In this document: in pieces, positions 8,644 to 17,314 of the stretch
Numbering within the stretch: position 1 is the first letter of the stretch
Layout of the letters: each line of letters opens with the position of its first letter
Assembly: GCA_902618175.1 (NCBI GenBank)
Contig: CACMZN010000014.1
Span: 1 to 47,480 of the forward strand
DNA: 47,480 nt
Source: an uncultured Verrucomicrobiota bacterium
GTDB taxonomy: Bacteria > Verrucomicrobiota > Verrucomicrobiia > Opitutales > Seribacteraceae
Direction of reading: 5' to 3'
Program-made: the position numbers and the translations under genes
Notes under the pieces: model-generated
The model's input: the letters and a program-made list of their open reading frames with translations, nothing else
What the model was told of the DNA's origin: nothing
Database searches by the model: none

Positions 8644-9321
8644 ATGAGAGAAGCTGCATCAAAGTCTCAAAACTGGCGCGAGCGTCTATCGATGTCGCGA
8701 AATCTGGGAAAGGGTTTCGCCGCTCCAGGTGGAGAATTCACCCGTGCCTTATATGAATGGGCACTAACTGATAAGGGAAACTTTCTAGGTGGTTTGCTGA
8801 TTGGCAGAAGAATAGTTGAATTGGGATCAGGAATGATGCCCTATGGATATGCCTTGGCGTCGACTTGCAAAGCAAAGAATTTCGTCGCGGTGGAACCCTT
8901 TTATGGAGATGTTCAGCTTAGCTCGGTATTAAGCTGGATCGATAAAAGAGGAGGGAACTTGAAGCGAATTCCCTTTAAAGTTGAAACGACCGACATGCTT
9001 GAATATCTCAATAAAAGTCCAGACGGGCTGCTTTGCATGTTGGCTTGTGGAATCGAAGACTGCATATTGCCAGGATTGGATTATCGAAGGAAGGTGGAAG
9101 GTGAACTATCTCGCGTATTGGAATCCGATGCTTTTTTCATAAGCTCACAAAGTGATTTGTATCCTCGGGATTTAAGGAGTTTGGAAATTTCCTATCCCAG
9201 GCCTTCGAATCCAAGAGTGTTCGATCGATTGCGTTTGCACGGAAGAAAAGAAGCATTCGAAAGATACGGAGACAAAATCGAAGGCCTCATTCATGGAAAC
9301 TACTTAGAACCTAGATCGTAA
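8644..9321 (+). CDS. Methyltransferase-like protein of unknown substrate
   Basis: A 225-aa soluble protein. The block RRIVELGSGMMPYGYALA followed about 20 residues later by NFVAVEPFYGD has the shape of class I SAM-methyltransferase motif I (ELGSG) and the acidic end of strand beta2 (E in AVEPF). LLCMLACGIEDCILP and a later LSRVLESDAFFISS resemble motifs IV and V. The substrate is not recognisable. The open frame extends upstream to 8575 inside ispA. The ATG at 8644 is preferred because it leaves a 13-bp gap rather than an overlap of about 56 bp. It ends convergently, overlapping the 3' end of the propeller gene by 22 bp. Confidence 0.65.
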   Translation: MREAASKSQNWRERLSMSRNLGKGFAAPGGEFTRALYEWALTDKGNFLGGLLIGRRIVELGSGMMPYGYALASTCKAKNFVAVEPFYGDVQLSSVLSWIDKRGGNLKRIPFKVETTDMLEYLNKSPDGLLCMLACGIEDCILPGLDYRRKVEGELSRVLESDAFFISSQSDLYPRDLRSLEISYPRPSNPRVFDRLRLHGRKEAFERYGDKIEGLIHGNYLEPRS

Positions 9322-10517
9322 GCATAGAGATCACCACGGGCATTACGTAAGTAAAGAATTCCTTGAGAGAAGACTGGCATTGTCCAACAGCGTCCGCCAA
9401 TCGCCTGTTCACGAAAGATTTCTTCAAATTCCAAGGGATTGACCCTGGCAAATACCAATTCCCCCCTCTGCCCGAGCAACATCATGCGATCGCCCGCAAC
9501 CAGCAAAGAGCCGATCTCAAGGCTTCGATCGGTTATGCGCCACTGTACTTTTCCAGTCAAGAAATCCATACAAACGAAATCTTTGGGACCAGCCATGTGA
9601 ACATTTCCATCGAACCCATAAACGAAATCTTCTACCAGAATCGCATGATTCATGTGTGTTGAAAGATTTTTGTTTTCGTACTGTTTCTCGAGCTTTCTAC
9701 CATTCCATTGAAAAAGAGCGCAACCTCGCTGGTATCCGGTGGAAAGAAAAAGTTTATCTCCTCGGACAATGGGAGTTGAAGCATTGGTCTGGTAACTGGT
9801 TTCCCATCCTACAAAATCAAGCGTGCTTCCGTTTTCCGGATTGATTAAAACAAGACCATCGTTCTTGAGAACTGCAATCATCGGAAAACCTTCAGGAGAA
9901 AAAATGGTAGGACTGCCATAGGCTGCTTGAAAAAAATCGCTTTCCCATAAAATCGAACCATTTTTCTTATTCATGGAATAGGTTGCCCCAGCCTCGATGA
10001 TAAGTTGTTCTTCGAAAATCAGCGGAGATGCGGCAAACCCCCAATAAGGCAACTTTTTCATCTTCGCCTCTTTCGGCATGTCTCGTTTCCAAAGGATCTT
10101 TCCAGACTTTGCATCCAATGCGTGAAGCAAGCCGTGCTTACTGATTGAGTAAACGACGGAATCATCAACGACAGGGGTGGAGCAGGGCCCGCCCTCATGC
10201 AGGTAGTCGACTAGAGGGGCAGCATAAGAGTGAGACCATATTGAATGTCCGGTAAGTCCGTCGAAGCAGAAAACAGTTTCCTTTCCTCCCTTTTTCCCTC
10301 CATCATGGCCCATCGCGAAGACCTTTCCACCTGATACTGCAACGGCGGAAAATCCAATCCCAATCTTTTTCCTCCAGAGTGGTTCTTGAATTTCCGCCTT
10401 CCAGTTTGATTCTGTCGTGGTTCCGTCTCCTTGGGGTCCCAGCCAATGAGCCCAGTCAGCACCTGTTAGATTAAGTGAAAATAATAATGGCAAGAAAAGG
10501 GCACGGTAAAATTTCAT
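9300..10517 (-). CDS. Secreted PQQ-like beta-propeller protein
   Basis: A 405-aa protein with a signal peptide (about 1-20, ending LTGA before DWAHWLGPQG) and a series of propeller blades of the PQQ-binding-like type: VFCFDGLTGHSIWSHSY, LHALDAKSGKILWKRDM, YSMNKKNGSILWESDF, LVLINPENGSTL, FVCMDFLTGKVQWRITD and LYAYDLGSK at the end. Each blade carries the usual Asp-x-x-(T/S)-G-x-x-x-W pattern. No dehydrogenase active-site motif is visible, so a binding or scaffold role is as likely as catalysis. It is the third gene after the AroE-like and DUF4432 genes, starting 9 bp after the latter, so it is probably part of the same carbohydrate operon. Confidence 0.85.
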   Translation of the reverse strand: MKFYRALFLPLLFSLNLTGADWAHWLGPQGDGTTTESNWKAEIQEPLWRKKIGIGFSAVAVSGGKVFAMGHDGGKKGGKETVFCFDGLTGHSIWSHSYAAPLVDYLHEGGPCSTPVVDDSVVYSISKHGLLHALDAKSGKILWKRDMPKEAKMKKLPYWGFAASPLIFEEQLIIEAGATYSMNKKNGSILWESDFFQAAYGSPTIFSPEGFPMIAVLKNDGLVLINPENGSTLDFVGWETSYQTNASTPIVRGDKLFLSTGYQRGCALFQWNGRKLEKQYENKNLSTHMNHAILVEDFVYGFDGNVHMAGPKDFVCMDFLTGKVQWRITDRSLEIGSLLVAGDRMMLLGQRGELVFARVNPLEFEEIFREQAIGGRCWTMPVFSQGILYLRNARGDLYAYDLGSK

Positions 10518-10526
10518 AGAAGCAAG

Positions 10527-11771
10527 TTATTTTGTGGAAGGTGGGTCGGGAATAAGTTGAAGGGTGGACTGCATTTGGCGTTTGGATGCTTCCTCAATCA
10601 ATCCATCTACGGCTTCCTTGCCCAGATGAATCCCGAAATTAAGAGTAAAGGAACGAGTCTCTCCAGGAAGGAGCTGGGGAACGCGTCCATATTTCCGTTC
10701 GACGAGACGATTGAAAGGGAAGCTGGTCGCAGGCTCGATTCCTGTTACATAGCCATCTTCCGGAGAGGCAGTGTTTTTCCAAATCGTCAGGCAGGGTAAT
10801 TCATTTAGATTCCAACGAACCGAAGTGGCTTGGGTTTTGTTTCGATTTGCGAGCAAAGCGAAGGCGGAGGAATTCTCGTCTCCCAGAGGATCGATGAGAT
10901 AGACTTCTTCGACGAATCCAGGAATGGGTCCGCGGTATTTGTTCCAAGAATCAAGGTACTTGGCCGCATGTGGATTCATTGGGGTCACGCTTTTTGCAGG
11001 TGCGTGGACGGACGCTCCTTCCTCCAAGATGGAGGAACCGTAATTGCCGTGATAAAGGAGCTGAAATTCTTGAGGCAAAGAACCATGATTGGTGATAAGA
11101 TCTGAAATTTGGAAGGAATCAGTTCCCGCGATGGTTGAAATTTCCGTTACCATGGAAAATTTGGGACCATTGAAAAAGCTCTCATACACAGTTCCACGAA
11201 TACGAATCCGATGAGGCTCCTCAGAATCCACGATTACTTCATATGAGGAGGCGGGAATGTTTTGAATCTTCCCATGAAGTGTCAGATTACGGGTTTCTTT
11301 TTTTCCTGAATTGCTGAGAAATTCATCGGTTCCTGGATGACCCGCAAATTCGAGTCCGCAACGGACCATCCATTCATTGAATCCTTCGAGCCAACCCAAA
11401 CCGCCTCGACTATCTAAATTAATGAAAGAAGGATGCACCACTTCCTTAACCGGAGAATCCCATCCCAACCGAAGTTCTTTCATATTGACTTCGAGAATGC
11501 CCATTCCTCGAGTGGGGATAACCACGATCTTGAGCTTTCCATTATTCAGGGTGAGAAGTTCTACCCCTTCTTGCCTGCCTCCTTCGAGAAGAGTGCGTGT
11601 AACCGACCAACGGGAGGAAAAGGATTTGTCGGGATGCATGGAAGAACTCATTAGAATATCGATTTCATCCGATAAAATTTCAGAGTGAGTTTCTCCCTCC
11701 TGCTGTGGGAGTTCTGAACAGGAAGAAAGAAAGAAAACAAACGAAAGCATTGATGAGAGGAATAAATTCAT
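10527..11771 (-). CDS. DUF4432 family lipoprotein (aldose-epimerase-like fold)
   Basis: A 414-aa protein resembling DUF4432, a galactose-mutarotase-like superfamily member. Supporting blocks are IPTRGMGILEV, GWDSPVKEVVHP, GLEFAGHPG, LHGKIQNIPA and LLYHGNYGSS, all positions where family members carry conserved His and Gly residues. A signal peptide with lipobox L15-S-S-C18 suggests export and lipid attachment. That start (ATG at 11771) is preferred over the longer frame to 11822, which would overlap aroE and bury the signal peptide. The family is thought to act on sugars, but no reaction is established for this type. It lies between the AroE-like gene (31-bp gap) and the propeller gene (9-bp gap). 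Confidence 0.82.
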   Translation of the reverse strand: MNLFLSSMLSFVFFLSSCSELPQQEGETHSEILSDEIDILMSSSMHPDKSFSSRWSVTRTLLEGGRQEGVELLTLNNGKLKIVVIPTRGMGILEVNMKELRLGWDSPVKEVVHPSFINLDSRGGLGWLEGFNEWMVRCGLEFAGHPGTDEFLSNSGKKETRNLTLHGKIQNIPASSYEVIVDSEEPHRIRIRGTVYESFFNGPKFSMVTEISTIAGTDSFQISDLITNHGSLPQEFQLLYHGNYGSSILEEGASVHAPAKSVTPMNPHAAKYLDSWNKYRGPIPGFVEEVYLIDPLGDENSSAFALLANRNKTQATSVRWNLNELPCLTIWKNTASPEDGYVTGIEPATSFPFNRLVERKYGRVPQLLPGETRSFTLNFGIHLGKEAVDGLIEEASKRQMQSTLQLIPDPPSTK

Positions 11772-11802
11772 GATGGTCGATTGGAATAAGAATTTCCAAT
11801 GA

Positions 11803-12654
11803 TCAATCGAATACTTCTTCAAGTGCCTTCCGCATCACTGCTGAATCGGGCTTCATGCCTGTCCAATGCTGAATGCCGATGACACCTTGACTTACGAGCA
11901 TGCCTAACCCATCGATAGCCTTGCATCCCTTTTTCCTAGCCTCTCGAACGAAGGGAGTACTCGGTGGATTTGGGATGACGTCGGCGACCACCATTCTAGA
12001 AAGGAGGGAGTCGGGGTTATAGTCGAGCCTAGCTTCAAAGTCGGGGAAGAGACCAATGGAAGTGGCGTTGATGACGACGTCAGTGTCTGAGGGAATCGAA
12101 TAAGTTCCCTCCCAGGAAACGAAGTCTGCGGAGCAGGGAAGTTTGTCGGTCAGTAGGGTAGTCAATTCTTCACCTCGTAAGATGGAACGGTTGACGATGG
12201 TGATAGAAGCGGCTCCCGAGAGGGCAACTTCCACGCTGATTGCACGGGCAGCGCCGCCGGCTCCGAAGATCACTATTTTTTTATCCATTGGGTCTGTGAT
12301 TTCTTGAAGAGAAGAAATAAAGCCTTTACCGTCCGTATTTTCACCGATCCATAGGCCATCCTTTTGAACGACGCAACTGACCGCTTTCATCAATGAGGCA
12401 GATTCTCCGAGACCGTCCAAGTATTCAATTACTTTGACCTTATGAGGAATGGTGCAGTTGAAGCCTCGAAATCCCATAGCTTTGGCTCCAAGCACAGCGG
12501 ATTCCAATTCTTCGGGACTTACTTCGATGGTAAGGTAGCGCCAGTCAAGGTTATGATGGCGGTAAGCCGCTTCTACCATAACTTGAGTTGGATTTTCAGA
12601 AATCGGTTGTCCAAATGCTGCGGTAAGTTCTTGCTTGAAGTTTAATTCTTTCAT
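11803..12654 (-). CDS. aroE: Shikimate dehydrogenase-like oxidoreductase (AroE family, atypical substrate motif)
   Basis: A 283-aa AroE-fold protein. The catalytic lysine is K72 in NCTIPHKVKV and the partner aspartate D108 in ENTDGKGF. The nucleotide-binding glycine loop is FGAGGAAR (130-137), followed by VNRS, and DGLGMLVSQG near the C terminus is also conserved. The N-terminal substrate motif, normally P-I-x-H-S-x-S-P with two serines holding the shikimate carboxylate, reads QPISENPTQ here, with Asn and Thr at the serine positions. It may therefore act on a related cyclic polyol or sugar acid. It heads an operon with DUF4432 and a propeller protein and diverges from a sugar ABC transporter over 59 bp, which also favours a catabolic role. 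A housekeeping AroE role is not excluded. Confidence 0.85.
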   Translation of the reverse strand: MKELNFKQELTAAFGQPISENPTQVMVEAAYRHHNLDWRYLTIEVSPEELESAVLGAKAMGFRGFNCTIPHKVKVIEYLDGLGESASLMKAVSCVVQKDGLWIGENTDGKGFISSLQEITDPMDKKIVIFGAGGAARAISVEVALSGAASITIVNRSILRGEELTTLLTDKLPCSADFVSWEGTYSIPSDTDVVINATSIGLFPDFEARLDYNPDSLLSRMVVADVIPNPPSTPFVREARKKGCKAIDGLGMLVSQGVIGIQHWTGMKPDSAVMRKALEEVFD

Positions 12655-12713
12655 GTATTTCCAGCTATGGATAATTTTCCGAATTTATAAATCAATCCTA
12701 ATCCGCCCATCCA

Positions 12714-13712
12714 ATGAAAACTTCAATTCTTTTTTCCTATCGGCTAATTTTTTCGCTTTTTGCTGCTTACTTTTTAGGTTGCGGTGGGGAGGGAGAGGAG
12801 GTCGGGATGGAATCTGCCGAAGATTTGGACAGTGAAAGCAAAGGAATAATCGGGGTCTCGGTATTGACCATGGGAAATCCGTTTTTTTCGGTGATTGCCA
12901 ATACCATAACCAGTGAAGCGGCAAGTCATGGATACGAGGTAATCGTTGTCGATGGAGATCGAGACGTTCAGAAGCAGGCCAATCAAATCGACGACTTCAT
13001 CACTAAAGGCGTATCCGCAATCATTCTCAATCCATGTGATCGAATATCCATTGGAGCAGCAGTGAAAAAAGCAAATGAAGCGGGGGTGCCCGTATTTACA
13101 TGTGATTTGAAATGTGTGGCAGAAGGAGCTGAAGTGGTAAGTCACGTTGGTTCGGACAACTTGCAGGGTGGAAAGTTGGCCGGAGAAGCAATGATTGAAG
13201 CGTTGGATGGAATGGGAGGAAAAGTATTGGTGGTTCATTTTCCACAAGCCAATTCTTGCCAACTCCGAGTGGAGGGATTCAAAGAGGTTATTCAAATTCA
13301 CAATCAAAGGAATGAAACGGAAAAAATAGTTGTGGTCGCGGAATTGGATGGAGGAGGAGTTCGTGATGAAGGATATAAGGTGACTGAAGATACGATGCAG
13401 GCACATCCAGACTTGGCGGGAATTTTCGCGATCAATGATCCCTCCGCTCTCGGGGCTCGTGCGGCGTTGGAAAAAGCAGGCAAGCAAAATCAGGTAAAAA
13501 TCGTCGCATTCGATGGACAACCTGAAGGCAAACAGGCGATCAAAGAAGGAAAAATTTTTGCTGATCCGGTACAATTTCCCGATCAGATTGGAAAAAAAAC
13601 AGTTGAATTAATCATTTCCTATTTTAACGGAAAAGAAGTTCCCAGTGAGGTATTGATTCCAACCGCATTATATACTCAGGCGGATGGCTTGAAGGACCCG
13701 GAACTTAAATGA
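12714..13712 (+). CDS. Sugar ABC transporter substrate-binding lipoprotein (RbsB-like)
   Basis: A 332-aa type I periplasmic binding protein (Peripla_BP_4 style) with a short signal peptide and a probable lipid-attachment Cys at C23 (YFLGC, an imperfect lipobox). GVSVLTMGNPFFSVIANTI, VVDGDRDVQKQANQIDDFI, VSAIILNPCD, VGSDNLQGGKLAGEAM, IFAINDPSALGA and VAFDGQPEGKQAIKEG are the familiar ribose/galactose-binding family blocks. It should capture a monosaccharide or polyol in the periplasm for the ATPase and permease encoded next. Ligand identity cannot be deduced. It is the first transporter gene and faces the aroE-like operon across a 59-bp divergent gap that must hold both promoters. No operator palindrome was recognised there. 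Confidence 0.92.
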   Translation: MKTSILFSYRLIFSLFAAYFLGCGGEGEEVGMESAEDLDSESKGIIGVSVLTMGNPFFSVIANTITSEAASHGYEVIVVDGDRDVQKQANQIDDFITKGVSAIILNPCDRISIGAAVKKANEAGVPVFTCDLKCVAEGAEVVSHVGSDNLQGGKLAGEAMIEALDGMGGKVLVVHFPQANSCQLRVEGFKEVIQIHNQRNETEKIVVVAELDGGGVRDEGYKVTEDTMQAHPDLAGIFAINDPSALGARAALEKAGKQNQVKIVAFDGQPEGKQAIKEGKIFADPVQFPDQIGKKTVELIISYFNGKEVPSEVLIPTALYTQADGLKDPELK

Positions 13713-13855
13713 AGATCAATCAAGACAGGTTTTTGATTAGTTCCTTGCATAGAAAATGATCCTTTGCTGCCGACAAGTTCCGACCTTTTCTCACTTCGAA
13801 TTGAAAACGATCCATTTGGATTGAATCTGTACATTTGAAAAAAAAGCACGAGCCG

Positions 13856-15346
13856 ATGCTTCGCATGAAGTCGATTCACAAACGATTTCCGGGAGTACAT
13901 GCTCTGAAGGGAGTTGATTTCGATTTGAATTCTGGAGAATGTGTGGCTCTCCTTGGAGAAAATGGAGCTGGCAAGAGCACTATAATCAAGGTTTTGGGCG
14001 GAGCCATCCAACCGGAAGAAGGAATCATTCAAATTGATGGAAAAGAGAGACGGTTTTCCGAACCGTTGGAATCATTGGAAGCAGGCATAGCGATTATTTA
14101 TCAGGAGTTCAATCTCGTGCCTAGTTTATCCGCTGCCGAAAATATATTTCTTGGAATCGAACCCAGTGATTTCGGATGGGTTCGAGAGGCAGAGCAAAAC
14201 AGGCGAGCTATGGAAACTTTTCAACGAATTGGCGCTGAAATCCAACCTGCGACTTCTTGCGAAAAATTAACAGTTGCTCAAAAGCAATTGGTCGAAATTT
14301 CAAAAGCTTTGGTCCGGGATGCAAAAATTTTGGTGATGGATGAACCAAGCGCTGCTTTGACTGAGAAAGAAGTGAATCAACTTTATCGTGTGGTAGAGGA
14401 TTTGAAGCGCAAGGGGATTGGAATCATTTACGTCAGTCATCGATTGGAAGAAGTCCAACGCCTGGCGGACCGAGCGGTGGTCATGAGGGATGGAGAACGA
14501 GTAGCTGAATTAACCAGAAAAACAATGAGCAAAGGAAAAATAATCGAATTGATGGTAGGTCGGTCGATGGCAAGTGAATTTCCCGTGCACATTCGCAAAG
14601 TGGGCAAAGTTCGCTTGCGGGCTAAGAAGTTGAAATGTGGTCAGAGAGTAAAAGGCGTATCGCTTGAAATACGAGCCGGTGAGATTCTTGCTCTTACCGG
14701 ATTGGTAGGCGCAGGCCGAACGGAAACGGCACGGTTGTTGTTCGGAGCGGACTCACTCGAAGAGGGAGAGGTTGAACTAGATGGTCGAAAGTTGGACTTG
14801 TGCAACCCACGCAAGGCAATAAGATCAGGAATATGTCTCCTTTCTGAGGATCGAAAGGAGCAGGGATTAATTCTTGGATTGTCGGTACAAGAAAATTTCG
14901 GACTTCCGAATTTGGATCGATTTTCTCGATCTGGATGGGTGAATCACAAAGGAGAGAGGGAATCGTTTCATGGATTCGTCGACAAACTTCAGATCAAGAT
15001 TTCCAATTCTTCACAGTTGGCCTCCCAACTATCAGGAGGAAATCAGCAAAAAATCGTTCTGGCTAAGTGGTTGGAGCGTAATGCAGAAATTTTGATTTTC
15101 GATGAACCTACCAGGGGAATCGACGTAGGAGCAAAGTTTGAAATTTACCAATGGATCAATCAACTGGCTGATCAAGGAAAGGGAATTTTGATGATAAGTT
15201 CGGAATTGCCTGAGGTTTTGGGAATGAGTGATCGAATTCTTGTTATGAAAGATGGGAAGGTAGTGGGTGATGTCCAAAATGGCAGCGGGACAACGCAGGA
15301 AAAACTAATGGAAATGGCAATCGGAGAGAAAATTTCCATTTCCTGA
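13856..15346 (+). CDS. Sugar ABC transporter ATP-binding protein, two ABC domains (RbsA-like)
   Basis: A 496-aa duplicated ATPase typical of CUT2 importers (RbsA/MglA/XylG). ABC1 has Walker A GENGAGKST (34-42) and Walker B ILVMDEPSAALT, with a weakened signature LTVAQKQLVEI. ABC2 has a degenerate Walker A GLVGAGRTET, a good signature LSGGNQQKIVLAK and ILIFDEPTRGIDVG. This asymmetry is normal for the family. It should power uptake through the permease that follows 4 bp downstream. The open frame reaches a TTG at 13835. The ATG at 13856 is chosen because MLRMKSIHKRFPGVHALKGV matches the usual N terminus. The 140-bp gap after the binding-protein gene shows no convincing hairpin or promoter. Confidence 0.93.
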   Translation: MLRMKSIHKRFPGVHALKGVDFDLNSGECVALLGENGAGKSTIIKVLGGAIQPEEGIIQIDGKERRFSEPLESLEAGIAIIYQEFNLVPSLSAAENIFLGIEPSDFGWVREAEQNRRAMETFQRIGAEIQPATSCEKLTVAQKQLVEISKALVRDAKILVMDEPSAALTEKEVNQLYRVVEDLKRKGIGIIYVSHRLEEVQRLADRAVVMRDGERVAELTRKTMSKGKIIELMVGRSMASEFPVHIRKVGKVRLRAKKLKCGQRVKGVSLEIRAGEILALTGLVGAGRTETARLLFGADSLEEGEVELDGRKLDLCNPRKAIRSGICLLSEDRKEQGLILGLSVQENFGLPNLDRFSRSGWVNHKGERESFHGFVDKLQIKISNSSQLASQLSGGNQQKIVLAKWLERNAEILIFDEPTRGIDVGAKFEIYQWINQLADQGKGILMISSELPEVLGMSDRILVMKDGKVVGDVQNGSGTTQEKLMEMAIGEKISIS

Positions 15347-15350
15347 TTCT

Positions 15351-16691
15351 ATGATGAAAAGTCTCAAAGCCCTTTTTTCATCCGATTATGGAATGCTTGG
15401 AGCTTTGCTTTTCCTTTGTGTCTTTTTCAGCTTGGTAACCTATGAGCAGCAACAACCAGTCGGAGATATGGGGGCAAAAATTCTGGTTGAGAAGATAAGG
15501 GAAAAATTTTCAGAACCGGGATCTGTTTTAATCATGGGCAAAAAAGGAACAGATGGAAAGGCATTTGTGAATGGATTGAAACGAAGACTGAACACTGACG
15601 GATGGGAAGTAAAGCAAGACTTGACCGGTGGACCTCCGGAGTTAAGCAAAGCTTTGAGAAATACTTTTGAAAACAATTCCAGTGTTGATCTACTCGCCTG
15701 CGAGCAATTCTTTGCCCGTTTGCCCATGTTGGAGAACTTGGAAAATACAAGTTCTCTCGGAAAAAAGATGCTCGTGATGAGCCCAGCAAGTTACGGATGG
15801 CCAAATTTTTTAAAAACTTCGAATCTACTGAATGTCGCGAATCAAATTGCTGTGATTGCGATCCTTGCGATTGGAATGACACTGGTAATCATTACTGCTG
15901 GGATAGACCTTTCCGTGGGGAGTTTAATTGCATTTTCTGCAGTGTTTGCGAGTTGGACAATTCGAGAATGGACCGGAGGAACGGAGGCCTCCGTACTAGG
16001 AATCATCCTTGGATGCCTTATTTCTCTCATGGCATGCGGAGGATTGGGACTGTTTTCAGGGCTGATGATAGCTTGCTATGGGGTTCCTCCTTTCGTTGCG
16101 AGCCTTGGAATGATGATGATTGCGAGTGGCTTGGCCTATATGTTGTCGGGTGGGTTGTCGATTTACCAGTTGCCAGAATCTTTTGACTGGCTGGGAAGGG
16201 GTGATGATCTCGCAGGCATTCCCAATGCCGTTGTGCTAATGATACTTCTATACTTTTTTGCTCATTTGCTTATGAGTCGAACCACTGCCGGCAGATATGT
16301 TTATGCGGTCGGAGGTAATTCTGAAGCGGCCCGTTTGTCAGGAGTACCTGTTAAAAGGATTCTTCTGTGCGTGTATGCAGCTTCAGGAACATTGGCAGGT
16401 TTGGGAGGAATCGTGATGGCATCTCAATTCAGAAGCGGAGATCCGAAATATGGGTTAATGTATGAACTCTATGTGATTGCTGCAGTTGTAGTTGGAGGAA
16501 CTTCCTTGTCTGGAGGGAAAGGAAAAGTTTTCGGCACCTTGATCGGAGCTTTCATCATTGCAGTCATACAAAACGGGATGAATTTGACTGGCGTACAGAG
16601 CTACACTCAAAAGGTGGTCCTCGGAATGGTCCTTCTGGGAGCGGTCCTTCTTGATATGTTGAAAAAAAGAGGTTGGAGATTCAGTTCCTAA
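15351..16691 (+). CDS. Sugar ABC transporter permease (RbsC-like) with an inserted periplasmic domain
   Basis: A 446-aa CUT2 permease, where about 320-340 residues is usual. After a first membrane helix (about 13-30) comes an extra soluble stretch of about 115 residues (31-148). The standard core then starts at NLLNVANQIAVIAILAIGMT, with the hallmark TAGIDLSVGS, and continues through VPPFVASLGMMMI, GRYVYAVGGNSEAARLSGV and VVVGGTSLSGGKGKVFGT. The inserted stretch has a short beta-alpha-beta pattern (SVLIMGKKGTDGKAFVNGL, VDLLACEQF) that resembles part of a type I sugar-binding protein. It forms an importer with the two upstream genes. Its stop abuts the convergent exonuclease stop with no gap. 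Confidence 0.92.
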   Translation: MMKSLKALFSSDYGMLGALLFLCVFFSLVTYEQQQPVGDMGAKILVEKIREKFSEPGSVLIMGKKGTDGKAFVNGLKRRLNTDGWEVKQDLTGGPPELSKALRNTFENNSSVDLLACEQFFARLPMLENLENTSSLGKKMLVMSPASYGWPNFLKTSNLLNVANQIAVIAILAIGMTLVIITAGIDLSVGSLIAFSAVFASWTIREWTGGTEASVLGIILGCLISLMACGGLGLFSGLMIACYGVPPFVASLGMMMIASGLAYMLSGGLSIYQLPESFDWLGRGDDLAGIPNAVVLMILLYFFAHLLMSRTTAGRYVYAVGGNSEAARLSGVPVKRILLCVYAASGTLAGLGGIVMASQFRSGDPKYGLMYELYVIAAVVVGGTSLSGGKGKVFGTLIGAFIIAVIQNGMNLTGVQSYTQKVVLGMVLLGAVLLDMLKKRGWRFSS

Positions 16692-17309
16692 TTAATCCAA
16701 CCGCCTAAGTCTCGCCTTCATGATCAGATAAAGTTCGCGACTTATCCACGCGTCGGTTGCCGCGTAGCTAACCTGAGAAGAAGACAAGGGTCTTTTTTGC
16801 CAATTTGACAATTGAGAAGATTTGGAAAGCCTCTGTTTGAAAAAAATTGCAGTTAAATTCCTCAAACCCGTTTGTTCGATTTTAAGTGACTGCGCCAATG
16901 CAGCCAAATCTTCAAACCCTGCAGGTGAAAACTCTTCGATCTTCTTGAGATTCGACAAGTCGTCCTTCACGGCAACTCCAGTTTTTATGATGTCTCCGTT
17001 TTCCAAAATTTCAAGCAGCGGACCAAGTTTGTGAATGGGATAGAGACGAAAAATAAAAGCTTGGTCTGCCGTAGCTAATTGAATGAGCGCGGGTGGATTG
17101 TTTGGACCGCGCTTGAAATTTGGTTTGCATTCGACGTCGAAGCCCAAAACCCGCTGCTTTTTCAATTGGTTGGCGAAACGATTGAATGATTTCGAATCTT
17201 CAGCTATCTTAACCGCTCCATGAAAGCGGATCAAAGGCAATCCATTGATTGTCTCCTTATCAAGTCTTTTGGGAATCTCTTCCACATTGCCAGCCGATTG
17301 CGACATCAA
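16692..17309 (-). CDS. 3'-5' exonuclease, DEDDy (RNase D-like) family
   Basis: A 205-aa protein with the complete DEDDy exonuclease set: D58-V-E60 in LGFDVECKPNF, an Asp in VAVKDDLSNL (D116 or D117), and Y182 and D186 in VSYAATDAWISRELY. GPNNPPALIQLAT is the typical second strand. It lacks the HRDC domains of full RNase D, so it matches the short stand-alone 3'-5' exonucleases related to the WRN nuclease domain. The nucleic-acid substrate is unknown. It begins 5 bp after the stop of the upstream metallo-beta-lactamase-fold gene, so the two probably form an operon. Its stop directly touches the permease stop on the other strand. Confidence 0.88.
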   Translation of the reverse strand: MMSQSAGNVEEIPKRLDKETINGLPLIRFHGAVKIAEDSKSFNRFANQLKKQRVLGFDVECKPNFKRGPNNPPALIQLATADQAFIFRLYPIHKLGPLLEILENGDIIKTGVAVKDDLSNLKKIEEFSPAGFEDLAALAQSLKIEQTGLRNLTAIFFKQRLSKSSQLSNWQKRPLSSSQVSYAATDAWISRELYLIMKARLRRLD

Positions 17310-17314
17310 AGGTT

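Noticed and set aside
12774-13574. 266-codon open frame antisense to the sugar-binding protein gene
   Set aside because: It is the complement of a clearly coding gene, has shadow-like His/Cys/Arg/Ser-rich composition and no family features.
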